Shown: positions 45,512 through 55,381 of the stretch, in pieces
How positions within the stretch are numbered: position 1 is the first letter of the stretch
Layout of the letters: every line of letters begins with the position of its first letter
From: Phytophthora sp. 'mugwort'
Lineage: Eukaryota > Oomycota > Peronosporomycetes > Peronosporales > Peronosporaceae
Reading direction: 5' to 3'
Length of the DNA: 64,000 nucleotides
Assembly (NCBI GenBank): GCA_033558025.1
Contig: JAUCEF010000018.1
Span: 2,666,001-2,730,000 of the forward strand
Translations under genes and position numbers: made by a program
The notes under the pieces: model-generated
Seen by the model: the letters and a program-made list of their open reading frames with translations, nothing else
What the model was told of the DNA's origin: nothing
The model's database searches: none

Positions 45512-47041
45512 CTACCGCACCTGAGGCTGGTAGTCGTCAAGCTTGTCGAGTAGTGTTTTCGAGTAGTGGGGTGAGTAGTACTCGACGATCTCCGGCGGGT
45601 AGCAGTTGTTGATTTCGAGAATGTATTCCGTGAGCTTGCCACCTGCAACTTCGCTGAGATGCTGCAGCAGTTCCAAGCCTCCGTTTTGAACAAAAGACCG
45701 CCGTGCCTCCAGATCATGCGGCAGCATCTGAGCAAACTGCTTGAGTATGTACTTTTGTACTTTCACGGGAGCGTCACGAAGCAATGGCTGGAGAGCTTGC
45801 AAATGCGTGCATTTGGCCAAGATACTTTTGAGCGCACGCTTCGACTTGATCTTGAGGTCGTCGGAGCTGCTCGGGTGGATCATACAAGCTAACAGATGGC
45901 GAAGCACATCGGCCTCAGCCACGGCACGCGAGTGATCGGGAGTGTGGCGACCAATCTGGCCTAGTGTCCAGGCACTCGCGGCTTTGATGTGGTCTTCCGG
46001 TTCCGAAACCAGCGCACTTTTCACGGGGATAAGGCCCTTCGACGTGATCACTGCAAGCGCCAGCGTTTCCGAAAATGCCGAGATGTAGCCGATCGCCATG
46101 ATCCCGGGAAGTTTGTTGTTTCCCGACGCTTCCGCCACGTAATCAACGAGTGCCGAAGCACCACCGGCATTTACAATCAGCTTCGATAGCTCTGGTGTGT
46201 GTTTGGCGATTTCTCGGATGCAAGTGGCGGCATTCTTACGAACAGTGTGGTCGATATCCTTAAGATTGTACAGGATGTTAGGGAATATTTCGGCTTCAAC
46301 GACGATCTCTGCCAGGTCGACCGAGTGCTTGGAAATCTGAGCCAGGCAACTGCATACCTGTCTCTTCAGCTTGGAATCCGGATGCTGGATCAGAGGAGCC
46401 AAGTAGGCTACGGTGCCCGGGTCGACAACAGATTGGGCAAGCTCGGGCGAGTGCTTGGCGATGTCACTAAGAGCGGATGCTGCCACGCGCTTAAGTGCCA
46501 CCTCTGGCTCTTGAATACAGAGCACGAGCAATGGCACGGCACCCGCATCCACTACATGCTGCGCGAGCTCGCCAGTGTGCTGCGCAATATAACCGATCGC
46601 CCACGCTGCCGCTTCTTTCACTGTCGGGTCGAACTCTTCCAAGCACGGCACTAAGGACTCTAGCGCACCCGAGTCAACAACAGCCTGGGCTAGCTCCGGA
46701 GAATGTTTGGCTACTGCGCGCAACACGAATGCCGCAGCCTTCTTGTAGAAACGGTTCTGCTCCGAGAGAGAGTACACAAGCTGCGGCAGGATTTCGTTGC
46801 CCACAACGGCCTCAGCCAGGTCGTCGCTGTAGTTGGCGAGACGACCGAGCGCCAGTGCTGCAGACTGCTGGATGCTCGGCACGTTATCGAGCAGCAGTGG
46901 CCGTAGCAGCTGCATCACGCCAGCATTCTGCATGACCTCGATGTTCTGCGGCCGCGTAGCAGCCTCTGCCACGGCCTGGACGAACGTGACGCGGGCTTTC
47001 TGATACACCTCGAAATGCTGGAGCACGGACGTCGACGCCAT
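45512..47041 (-). CDS. SPAG6: sperm-associated antigen 6 / PF16, axonemal central-pair protein
   Basis: An intact intronless frame of 509 residues, the normal length for SPAG6/PF16. After MASTSVLQHFEVYQKARVTF it consists of about ten tandem armadillo repeats, recognisable from the recurring GALESLV, AAAWAIGYIAQHT, VAASALSDIAKHSPELAQ and TCIREIAKHTPELS units. The C-terminal part has the conserved NNCYPPEIVEYYSP motif. The protein binds the C1 microtubule of the flagellar central pair and is needed for motility; in an oomycete it should act in zoospore flagella. The ATG at 47041 is well supported because the family starts there. It faces away from the MITE at its 3' side and is the first gene of the dense block. 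A clear INR + FPR promoter was not found; CCATTC about 70 nt upstream is the nearest candidate. Confidence 0.96.
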   Translation of the reverse strand: MASTSVLQHFEVYQKARVTFVQAVAEAATRPQNIEVMQNAGVMQLLRPLLLDNVPSIQQSAALALGRLANYSDDLAEAVVGNEILPQLVYSLSEQNRFYKKAAAFVLRAVAKHSPELAQAVVDSGALESLVPCLEEFDPTVKEAAAWAIGYIAQHTGELAQHVVDAGAVPLLVLCIQEPEVALKRVAASALSDIAKHSPELAQSVVDPGTVAYLAPLIQHPDSKLKRQVCSCLAQISKHSVDLAEIVVEAEIFPNILYNLKDIDHTVRKNAATCIREIAKHTPELSKLIVNAGGASALVDYVAEASGNNKLPGIMAIGYISAFSETLALAVITSKGLIPVKSALVSEPEDHIKAASAWTLGQIGRHTPDHSRAVAEADVLRHLLACMIHPSSSDDLKIKSKRALKSILAKCTHLQALQPLLRDAPVKVQKYILKQFAQMLPHDLEARRSFVQNGGLELLQHLSEVAGGKLTEYILEINNCYPPEIVEYYSPHYSKTLLDKLDDYQPQVR

Positions 47042-47989
47042 TCTTCGCTTTCCACTTGCGTCCGGTGTGTTTTACTGATTAAGAGTTCCCTTCTTTCTCG
47101 TCTGTGTCGATGAATGGCAGTAGACGTAAGAAACATGGCTACGTCCCCACCACGAGCCCACAAATAGTTCTGCAACCACTCGAGTAGCATGGGACTGTAC
47201 GTATCCATAGCAACTGCCTTCCAGTACTCTGCGCGCATATATAAATGACACCGTACTGGAGCGCCCATTCCAGCGCCAGCTCTCTTCAAGCTAACTCTAA
47301 ATGTAGCCACCTGGACTAATGACAGAGTAATCATTCACTACACTCGATGTCCACCAAACGTTGTTGGAAAGGGGCTGTCCATAATGTGCAGAGCGCATCA
47401 AGACTCGCCCCCCTCCCCCCCCCCCCCCCCCCGCCCATATGAAGAGCGTCTAGGGCGTCTAGCGGCGCGAGTTACCAGAATGCGAGTGTGATGAACTCGA
47501 AGAGCCATGCTCTCACGATATATGCCAGTGACGGAGTTTCTCAATCTACTGTAAAACCTGGGATTGTGCACAATCCCTCAAATAATGCCTCCCGCCACCC
47601 CACCCGGTGGGGCCTTGCGATACATGTAAATGTAGTGCCCTACTCTTTTTAATTATCAGAATTCTCAGAATTGTCAGACCGGAGCCAGCATAATTAATAC
47701 TTAGTAGCCATTGGCGAGTTGCTCCCGTAGGTCAGCATCAAGTGGCGAGGCTGGTCGACCTCAGGGAGCAGCTTTTCACTTCTCAAATGTCAATTTCGAG
47801 TCGTGCTGATGAAACCCATGTTCATGTGGAAAAGAAGCTGTGTAGTCCAAGAATTGGAGGCTTCGAGCTCCGGTTACTAAGAAGCATAAGCTCGACAGGA
47901 AGACATCGAGGACGTGCAACATGTGATTAAGGAGTACAGTACAACATTTAGTACTCGAACATTTACAACGCGAATGAGACTGCTGTGGC
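47042..47989. other. intergenic, with poly-C run
   Basis: This stretch holds the upstream flank of SPAG6, then a C-rich run at 47409-47433, and no gene. The last 200 bp (47776-47989) give an open minus frame with Cys/His residues (HSRCKCSSTKCC) continuous with the pogo-like relic, but it does not match that family and may be a junction with another repeat. Confidence 0.5.
47409..47433. repeat. poly-C run
   Basis: About 24 C residues with one T. Similar C or G runs lie at 59-72, 23195-23208 and 49081-49090. Confidence 0.9.
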
Positions 47990-49027
47990 TCAGCAAACAT
48001 ATCTTTAGAATTACCGTCAACTTCGAGCCCGGTGGATTGTCGAATACGTCGCACGCCCTTCCAGTTTCGGTAACCAAAACAATAGCGCTGTAGGTTGTTC
48101 TCTTCTTGAATCATTGAGTCCTTTGATGGCTTCACTTTAAACACGACAAACGGCGTACAGCGATTGCCGCGCTGTGAACCAGCCACATCACGATTGCGCG
48201 CTCCTTTGACGCCCCGCTGCATATCACCCACACGGTGTTTCGGATAGATTTGTTCAGCGTTTTATTGGCTTCGTACTCGAAGAACACCGCAGCATGTAAT
48301 AAAACCCAGAGCCAAATAGAAGTGTTACTTGCGCGTTAATTTCAATGAAATGCAGTTAATGACATAATATGGTATTATGTCTATAACAGGTAGTCTTAGT
48401 AACTGTTCGATCGGCGTTATACACGCGTTTTATCCCGAGGTTGCGAACTGTAGCCTTTACCAGCGCAGCAAAGCCGGTAGCGATCATACTGATGTTGGGG
48501 GGCTGAACTGCCTCTGTCGCGTAGAACAACGCAGACTAAATTTGAAGCGACGCTTAAAGCCCACCACCCACTTGTCGGACGCCTTGAAATCCTGCACGCC
48601 TGTCTCCCTCTAGTGCCTTATCAGTCAGCATCATCGTGCAGACGGGAATGCCGTCATCGCGGAGCTCTCGTACCTATTCTGCGATCTCGGAATCGCTGTC
48701 CTGCGACAGGATCGTCCCCACGCCCGCGCAGCGCACCTTATTATGGTCGCCCTTACCTTCAGCTAGAGCCGTCTCCAAGATGGCACGACTGCGTGCTCAG
48801 CTGTAGGTAGTTGAGCGTTTGGAGTTGTAGGCAGAGGAGGCAAGGTTAGGATAAAAGTGCGATATTGTTTCTCGCATCTGTGCACCATTCGCTAGAGAGT
48901 CTATAACAGCAAGCTTCTTATGAACAGACTCTGCGGTGACCTTAAAACTGCTAGACATGTCGGCCTGCGCCACCGCGGCTTGACTTTTCCTTCGGGCGCG
49001 GCTGCGCCATTGAAACTGGTGGCTCAC
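47990..49027 (-). mobile_element. pogo/CENP-B-like transposase relic
   Basis: From 49027 the minus strand reads SSSFKVTAESVHKKLAVIDS and ISHFYPNLASSAYNSKRSTT, an N-terminal helix-turn-helix as in CENP-B/pogo-type proteins. In other frames follow VRELRDDGIPVCTMMLTDKA and DFKASDKWVVGFKRRF (48500-48670), the second HTH (Tc5/CENP-B DNA-binding) domain. Then comes TPFVVFKVKPSKDSMIQEEN (48090-48160), a segment of the DDE_1 catalytic core, and FGYRNWKGVRRIRQSTGLEV. The first catalytic Asp and the final acidic blocks are missing. Several shifts are needed. Confidence 0.65.
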
Positions 49028-49080
49028 CTTGTTTGTAAAAATTACCGGTATACTGGTAAAATTATGTGTGGCTCTCTACT

Positions 49081-49501
49081 TGGGGGGGGGGGCTGTCTCA
49101 GAGTTTGAAGAATGTCTTGTGATTGGTTGATATAGAGTATGGCTCTTAACCAGCTGCAGCTCTCTACATGCGAAATGCGGTATACTCTGTCCGACGCTAT
49201 ACTGTAAAACCCAAAAAGCTATCACATTCGAGAGGATTGCCTGTACTCTTTAATGCTCAGATACTTTTTCGAATTAATATTTGTTTTGCAAGCTGCATCA
49301 CATATAGAAAAATCACTGTCGCTAGAATGTCATCTGAAGTGCTCAGTCCGCCCCGCTAAGGTACGATCGGTTTGACTGGCCGTCGCCGGTCTTGCAAATT
49401 CCGACGAGCAGCACACGACTTTCAGCTCTGAAAGGACCCACGAGGCAGCAAGGAAGAGGAGGTGGCTAGAGCTTTAGCAGCCGCGTGAATATCCAGCCAA
49501 G
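49081..49501. other. NSA2 upstream region
   Basis: The stretch starts with a run of ten G residues (49081-49090) and has no gene. The last 120 bp should hold the NSA2 promoter. CTCAGTCC at 49342 is a poor match to the oomycete initiator. Confidence 0.4.
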
Positions 49502-50284
49502 ATGCCGCAGCACGAGCATATGGAGATGCACCGCAAGCGCCACGGCGTGCGCATGGACGCCGTCGAGAAGAAGCGCAAGAAAGAGGCGCGTGAGGTGCAC
49601 CGCCGTTCGCAATTCGCCCAGAAGGTGCACGGCCTGCGAGCCAAGCTCTACAACCAGAAGCGCTTCAAGGAGAAGGCCGCTATGAAGAAGACGCTGGCGC
49701 TGCACAACGAGCGCACCAACAAGCATGCCAACGACGATGAGATCCCGGATGGCGCCGTGCCGTCCTATCTGCTGGATCGCGAAGGTGTCTCGCGCGCCAA
49801 GGTGCTGAGCAACACGGTTAAGCAGAAACGGAAGGAGAAAGCTGGAAAATGGGATGTGCCGATCCCAAAGGTCAAGCCCATTGCCGACGACGAGATGTTC
49901 AAGGTGCTGCGATCGGGCAAGCGCCGCAACAAGGCCTGGAAGCGCATGATCACCAAAGCTACGTTCGTGGGCGAGAATTTTACGCGTAAACCACCGAAGT
50001 ACGAGCGCTTCATCCGCCCCAGCGCCATGCGTTTCAAGAAGGCTCATGTCACGCACCCGGAGCTCAAGACCACGTTCCAGCTGGACATCCTCGGCGTCAA
50101 GAAGAACCCCCAGAGCCCGCTGTACACGCAACTCGGCGTCATGACCAAGGGTACAATCATCGAGGTGAATGTGAGCGAGCTCGGCCTGGTGACCACGTCA
50201 GGCAAGGTCGTGTGGGGCAAGTACGCCCAGGTCACGAACGTGCCTGAAAACGATGGCTGCATTAATGCCGTGCTGCTCGTCTAA
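49502..50284 (+). CDS. NSA2: ribosome biogenesis protein NSA2 homologue
   Basis: An intact 260-residue frame, exactly the usual length of NSA2 (TINP1 in animals). It begins [20 protein letters not shown] and continues with a long basic helix ([20 protein letters not shown]), the [12 protein letters not shown] motif, and an S8e/NSA2-type beta domain at the C-terminus ([40 protein letters not shown]). The protein is a nucleolar assembly factor of the 60S pre-ribosome, acting in 27S rRNA processing. The ATG at 49502 is preceded by CCAAG and matches the family start. Codon use is strongly GC-ending, as expected for a highly expressed gene. It converges with the thiolase gene 213 bp downstream. 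Confidence 0.97.
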   Translation: MPQHEHMEMHRKRHGVRMDAVEKKRKKEAREVHRRSQFAQKVHGLRAKLYNQKRFKEKAAMKKTLALHNERTNKHANDDEIPDGAVPSYLLDREGVSRAKVLSNTVKQKRKEKAGKWDVPIPKVKPIADDEMFKVLRSGKRRNKAWKRMITKATFVGENFTRKPPKYERFIRPSAMRFKKAHVTHPELKTTFQLDILGVKKNPQSPLYTQLGVMTKGTIIEVNVSELGLVTTSGKVVWGKYAQVTNVPENDGCINAVLLV

Positions 50285-50497
50285 TTGCCGTTATAACTAT
50301 AGATCCCTTTGCAATCATATATCTTTTCGAAACAATGCGTCGATGCCTGCTTCTCTGTTAGTACAAGAAAGGATAAGGACGATAAGTGACACTACCTGAA
50401 GTGCATACGAGTGGTTTAGGTAGCGTGGTCTGTATTCGTTGACTTTTGGCCTGAATTGCTAACAAGGTCCGGGCATTCATATCTGCGCCGCACCTTC

Positions 50498-51838
50498 CTA
50501 CTTCTTGTAGTTCTCGATCAACCCGACATAAGCAAGCCCACTGTCTGCGCATGCTGCCAGGAGCGCGTACTTGCCGCCCTCCTTCTGCAGCTTGTTGGAT
50601 GCCGTGTTCACTAATCGACTACCAGTAGCACCGAACGGGTGTCCGAGCGCCAGGGAGCCACCCCACGTGTTCAGCTTCTCCGATGGCACGCGCCCAATAG
50701 CCTGATCGATTCCGAACAGCTCCTTGCAGTACTTGGGCTCCGCAAGAGCGTTCAAGTTGGCCAGTACCTGACCAGCAAAGGCCTCGTGGATCTCAAAGTA
50801 GTCGATGTCGCTCAACTTCAACTTGTTCTTGGTCAGGATTTGCTGAATGCCATATGCCGGTCCCAGCAGCAGCGAATCGAACGGGTCCACTCCAACGAAC
50901 AGCCAGTCCTTGAGCACCGACTTGGGTGCGTATCCAAGCTCCAGAGCCTTCTCCTCCGACATGATCAACGTAGCAGCAGCTCCGTCCGTCAAGAAGGACG
51001 AGTTAGCTGCCGTATGAGTGCCATGCGGCTTAATAAAGGCCGGCTTCAGAGTGGAAATCTTCTCAAGCGTCGAATTCGGGTTGACTCCGTTCTCCTCGGT
51101 GCTGCCCTTGTAAGGTAAGATCTCTCCTTTGTACTTGCCCTCCACATGGGCTCTGTAGGCCTTCTGATGGGCATCAATAGTGTACTGGTCCATCTCATGT
51201 CTCGTGACACCGAACCTGGTAGCCAACCGGTCACTTGACGAGCCCATAATCTCTCTCGTATGGAAATTCTGAATGGCCGGAGCAACGGGAGCAAGGTCCG
51301 AGAACTTCAGTCCCTTCAGCAGCTTCAGCACTCCCATGGGGCCCTTCTTCATAGCCTTGGGGGCATTGATCAGTCTCTCTCGGATGGGCTTCGAAAAGCG
51401 GATAGGCACGTCCGAGAAGGTCTCGACACCTCCAGCCAGCACGATGTCGGCGTGACCCGAAAGGATCTTCTCGGCACCAGAGCAGATGGCCTGGCTGGAG
51501 GAGATGCAGGCCTGTGTGACCGTGTGCGCTGGTACGTGCTTGGGGATGCCCGCACCGAGCGCCGCCTCACGGGCGATGTTGGACGTACCAACCTCCTGGA
51601 TCACTGTACCGGCCAGCACATAGTCGATCTTCTTGGGGTCGATGGCCGTTTTGTTGATAAGACCCTTGAACGCGTCGCGCATCATGTCGTAGGCGATCAC
51701 ATCCTTGTAGACAGTGCCGGACTTGGCAAAGGGCAGCCGCACGCCGTCCACAACCACCACACGCTTTGCTGCGGCGGTCGACAGCGCGCGAGAGGATCGG
51801 ATGCCCATGTTCAAGAGACTGCGACGGCCGGCAAGCAT
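50498..51838 (-). CDS. mitochondrial 3-ketoacyl-CoA thiolase, HADHB type
   Basis: A 446-residue intact thiolase that cleaves 3-ketoacyl-CoA in mitochondrial beta-oxidation (trifunctional beta-subunit type). I place the start at 51838 (MLAGRRSLLNMGIRSSRALS), which gives an Arg/Ser-rich mitochondrial presequence. The open frame continues to 51985, but a strong initiator-type promoter lies inside that extension. Visible motifs: the acyl-enzyme Cys111 in VTQACISSSQAI, GGVETFSDVP, DYFEIHEAFAGQ with the active-site His, and GHPFGATGSR. The C-terminal catalytic Cys is present in ACADSGLAYVGLIE, where most thiolases have a CxGGG-like box, so the last box is divergent. A long HADHB-type insert (AMKKGPMGVLKLLKGLKF) is present. 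Confidence 0.93.
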   Translation of the reverse strand: MLAGRRSLLNMGIRSSRALSTAAAKRVVVVDGVRLPFAKSGTVYKDVIAYDMMRDAFKGLINKTAIDPKKIDYVLAGTVIQEVGTSNIAREAALGAGIPKHVPAHTVTQACISSSQAICSGAEKILSGHADIVLAGGVETFSDVPIRFSKPIRERLINAPKAMKKGPMGVLKLLKGLKFSDLAPVAPAIQNFHTREIMGSSSDRLATRFGVTRHEMDQYTIDAHQKAYRAHVEGKYKGEILPYKGSTEENGVNPNSTLEKISTLKPAFIKPHGTHTAANSSFLTDGAAATLIMSEEKALELGYAPKSVLKDWLFVGVDPFDSLLLGPAYGIQQILTKNKLKLSDIDYFEIHEAFAGQVLANLNALAEPKYCKELFGIDQAIGRVPSEKLNTWGGSLALGHPFGATGSRLVNTASNKLQKEGGKYALLAACADSGLAYVGLIENYKK

Positions 51839-51878
51839 GGCGGACGGAAAACTCAAACTTGGCTGAAGCTGACACTGC

Positions 51879-51892
51879 AAAATGTGAAGTGA
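51879..51892 (-). promoter_or_regulatory. oomycete INR + FPR core promoter of the thiolase gene
   Basis: On the minus strand TCACTTCACATTTT matches the oomycete initiator plus flanking promoter region (TCAYTYYNCAWTTT) at every position. The predicted transcription start (the A of TCA) is at 51890, leaving a 5' leader of 52 nt before the ATG at 51838, which is a normal distance. Confidence 0.75.
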
Positions 51893-52124
51893 GATCCTGT
51901 GGAGCTGCTCGCGGCACTTCAAGAGGGAAACGACGGGTTCTGATTGGTCAAACGGGGATGCACCAACCTCACGTCGATTTTGCAACGAGATACCGACGTC
52001 ATTGATGACGACGTGAGCATGGCCGGTTAAGAAAGCAGGTTAACAAAATAATACAGTGTACATGTTATGATGGAGAGTGATGGTGTACGCGTGAGCGAGA
52101 GGCTCGCCCTGATATATATAGATA

Positions 52125-53384
52125 CTACTGATACGAGTGGAAGAAGCAGTCGCGGTCGAATTGGTCCGAGTTGATGAGCGAGAAGAGCGACGACGCCGAG
52201 GTCACGGCCAAGCCCGACTCGGCCGCCAGCAGAGGCGATGCGCGTCGAATCTCGTCGATGGCCACGTCCAGAGCGTCTGTCCGCTCAACTTTGCGGAAAC
52301 ACGGCCGACACACGAGTGTCTTCTCGAATCGCATCTTCGTTGTTATTTTCTTCTCGCTCTTGAACATGTTTGGGTCGTCGCGAGGCTGCCAGGCGACTTT
52401 CAACGGCACGCGGCACAGCGGGCACACGATACTGCTGCAGATCTTGCATTTTCTTCGTCCGGACAAGATTGCGCGCCCCAGGCGGCAACCGCAAGAACTA
52501 CACTCGTTCTTGGGCTTTTTGCTCGCGTCCTTGGGCTGTCGTTTGTTGTTCAGCATCCATGCCAGCTTCTTCATCCTCGCGTTCAGAAGAAGACGCTGGA
52601 AAGACAGCAGTGCGTCGGCGATCTGCGTCATGACGATGCTCGTGTAAATTGGATACCGATACCCCATGGCGTCGACGCACCCCGTCATGAAAACCTCGAT
52701 GAAGCCTTCGCGTTTCTGGCGAAACAGTCTGCAGAACGAGATGTTCGCACGCACAATCTGATGTTCATGGAGCTCGCGTACACCCGGCACCTCAACGGAA
52801 TGGCGCAGATTGTACCCCACGTGTTCACCTTGGCTGTCAAGTGCAATCCCAGTCGACTCAAGATACACAAAGTCTCGCGGTCGAATCACAACGCTGACAA
52901 ACATCGGTCCTCTACCGATCAGCGACCACTTGAGTTGTAACGATCGTAACGGATTACTCGGTGTCGGCGAGATGATCGACGCCAGCTCTGCACAATCCGT
53001 CAAATTGTCCCCTGTGCACGCTGACTTGGCCAGCATCTCCTCTCGAGTCGGGTTTAGCAGCCCGAACATGAGTTCGTTTAGCTCGCCCCTTGTTGTCCCA
53101 TGCGCCATCAGCGGATGGATCCCACTGGATGGGGGCATATCAAGCAAGATCGACTCTCTCTTGATACTCTCGCGCATTGATCGGTCTTCGTACAGCATGA
53201 CGCCTGCCTTGCGCTTGATGGGCTTCCACCGCTTGTCCGCGAGCCCGTTGTTGTCCAGTCGGAGGCGCTCAAAGTCCTCAACCGCCGAGTAGACGATCAT
53301 CGAGGCCACGGTCTCCATATTATCCATATCTTCCTTGGCAAGCTCCAGCTCGGGGAACGTGCCCGGCGGCAGGCGGAACTTCAT
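52125..53384 (-). CDS. START-domain protein with FYVE-like zinc finger
   Basis: A 419-residue frame starting MKFRLPPGTFPELELAKEDM, the standard opening of the large oomycete START/FYVE family. The open frame extends upstream to 53474, but only through a TTG codon, so I take the ATG at 53384. Residues about 20-270 form a START-like lipid-binding domain (RWKPIKRKAGVMLYEDRS; HPLMAHGTTRGELNELMFGL; YNLRHSVEVPGV). Residues about 295-370 carry four CxxC pairs (CSSC, CKIC, CPLC, CRPC) as in FYVE/PHD-like zinc fingers, but the WxxD and RHHC motifs that bind phosphatidylinositol-3-phosphate are absent, so PI3P binding is doubtful. Likely role: membrane-lipid recognition or trafficking; specific function unknown. 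It is transcribed in the same direction as the thiolase. Confidence 0.85.
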   Translation of the reverse strand: MKFRLPPGTFPELELAKEDMDNMETVASMIVYSAVEDFERLRLDNNGLADKRWKPIKRKAGVMLYEDRSMRESIKRESILLDMPPSSGIHPLMAHGTTRGELNELMFGLLNPTREEMLAKSACTGDNLTDCAELASIISPTPSNPLRSLQLKWSLIGRGPMFVSVVIRPRDFVYLESTGIALDSQGEHVGYNLRHSVEVPGVRELHEHQIVRANISFCRLFRQKREGFIEVFMTGCVDAMGYRYPIYTSIVMTQIADALLSFQRLLLNARMKKLAWMLNNKRQPKDASKKPKNECSSCGCRLGRAILSGRRKCKICSSIVCPLCRVPLKVAWQPRDDPNMFKSEKKITTKMRFEKTLVCRPCFRKVERTDALDVAIDEIRRASPLLAAESGLAVTSASSLFSLINSDQFDRDCFFHSYQ

Positions 53385-53474
53385 GCTGCTTTCGGTCTGG
53401 TCCTTGTGACTGCAAAGTCTGCGTGCGTCACGTCGAAGCGTGGCGACTAGTTTCGCCGCCAACTGGCGCTGCAA

Positions 53475-55381
53475 AGACGGCCGGTACGAATGCGTAGAGA
53501 GAGCCCTTCTCAGTGTCGCTTCTTCTCCTTCCTTTTGAGCAGCGGCGTGAATGCTGCTGGCTCACGTGAGATTTGTCTACTAGGTCTCCAATCGAGAGAG
53601 GAACAGGAACGTATACTTGATTATCGCCGTTATCCGAAAAGCGCATCATTTTCTCTTCAGTATCGGAAGGACTATCCGGCTATATATGTTGAAGTGCCAA
53701 CGGTATTGCCGCGCTTCCTGTAATCAAGACTTCCTGCAATCTCTTGGGCTCCTCTATCAGTATTCTCTTTGTAATGTAATGAACTTCTCGCCTGAATCCA
53801 CGCTAGGGTAAAGTTTGTTGAGCCATCCAAGTGCGTCATCTTTGCATGGTTACGCCTTCAGTCATCACAATACAACGTTATTAATAGCAATAATCATTAA
53901 TGCAACCAGTGATTGGAAAAAAGAATTGTATTTGCAACGATTCGCGTGCTACTCACGATTGCTGTCAAGACTGCAGTGTCTACTGAGCATGCAATACAGT
54001 ATTGGTATGTCACGAGTATAGCTCGTCCCCGTGCCATCGCAGACAAGAAACCACTCAGCACGATCTCAGACAAAGAAACCCATGACGAGGCCTCATGCCT
54101 CGAAACTCATACCTACATCCTTAGCCAGAATTAGCCGTAGCCAGCTCTAACTCAGCGCTGCCTGCGCTTTCGTAATGCTCAGTCTTCAATTTTCCTACTG
54201 GTTCTCAAGTCGCTAGTCAAGACTCAAGCTTCTCTCCACGGAGTGCAAGACATGGTAGTGCAGCTGAGACTGCAGTTTTAACTGCAATGCACCGCTCAGG
54301 TGCAATCGAGTATATTTGATTGACGGTTGCAATTTCATATATTGAAGACGGGAGCGATCCATACAAATGGTATGGACAAGCGATGCTAGAATTTGCTTCA
54401 GAAGAGCCTTCTCAGTATAGAATCGAAAAAAAACGGCTCGGTTCGAGGACGAGTCTGGGCTTTTCATAGTGCTGCTGAGTTTATCGAGCCCTCAGGCTCC
54501 AACTTTACGACGTACACAGACCTAAGCTTCTTGCACGGGACATCAGCATCGGACGAGAGGTCATTCAGCTTGGCAAAGTATGTCATGACTGACCGCAGAT
54601 CTCGCATGACTCCAGTCCTGTTTGAAGTCATCATGTTCCTGAAAACATAAAGGAATTCTTGGACTCGCGACTCGTGGCTAAAGCAATCAGGATTCACACA
54701 ACGAGGGCTCCCGCAGCGATCTAGATTGACGTAGATAGCGCTCGCAGTTGGGTATTGCAATACCCCCACCGTGATGCAGTTGATAATTTGTATTTCTAGC
54801 ATCAGCGCAGTCTATCATTGTATATGCAGTACTTTTCCGGCGGAAAGACCAATACATTTATTCCTACCAATGGATGCAACCGTTCAAGTACTGAAGACGT
54901 ATACTAAAAAGAGTGCATTTATAAAATACTACGTAGTATGGATAAAAAGGTCCACATCCGCCGATAAAGCAGCTGTGTGTAGCGTGAATGTTGTTCCATG
55001 ACATCGTAAACCTTCTGCAACGACAGTTTTTCAAACTACGAACTGTGTCCGGCTCCACAATACGTTTTCTTTTGCATGAGAGCCTCGCTTCGAAACGCGA
55101 ACTTCGTTAACTTATTTTCGTACTAAGCCCCTCTGCGATGCATACGTACAACACAATTAAACAGCAAGCGCCAAGCAAAAACCTATGTGGCCGTAAAATT
55201 CTGTCAGGAGTGTACGCTTATTTAAGTAATGCAATTGATAGCGAGAATAATACGCGTAGTTTTCACATACATGTAGCGGTAAAGCAACTTTGTTGTGCGT
55301 TTTTAAAGGTAAATCCGATTCTTTGCTCAGCAACCTTTTACGCCATATATTAGACCATGCCGACGATAGCAATGTTCCACT
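53475..55381. other. 1.9-kb intergenic stretch
   Basis: This region lies between the START/FYVE gene and FBT A1. No gene is recognised. A 112-codon minus frame at 54464-54802 has a short Cys-containing segment (DRCGSPRCVNPDCFSH) and a charged second half, and could be a remnant of something, but has no recognisable domain. The region is AT-rich. Confidence 0.4.

Noticed and set aside
49466..50131. 221-codon minus-strand open frame rich in Leu and Val
   Set aside because: Antisense to NSA2, whose protein is fully recognisable.
51260..51892. 210-codon plus-strand open frame
   Set aside because: It lies antisense to the thiolase gene; GC-rich codon use on the real strand keeps this frame open.
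52137..52940. 267-codon plus-strand open frame
   Set aside because: Antisense shadow of the START/FYVE gene with no motif.
53385..53474. 30-codon upstream extension of the START/FYVE gene
   Set aside because: Its first codon is TTG; the family start MKF lies at the ATG at 53384.
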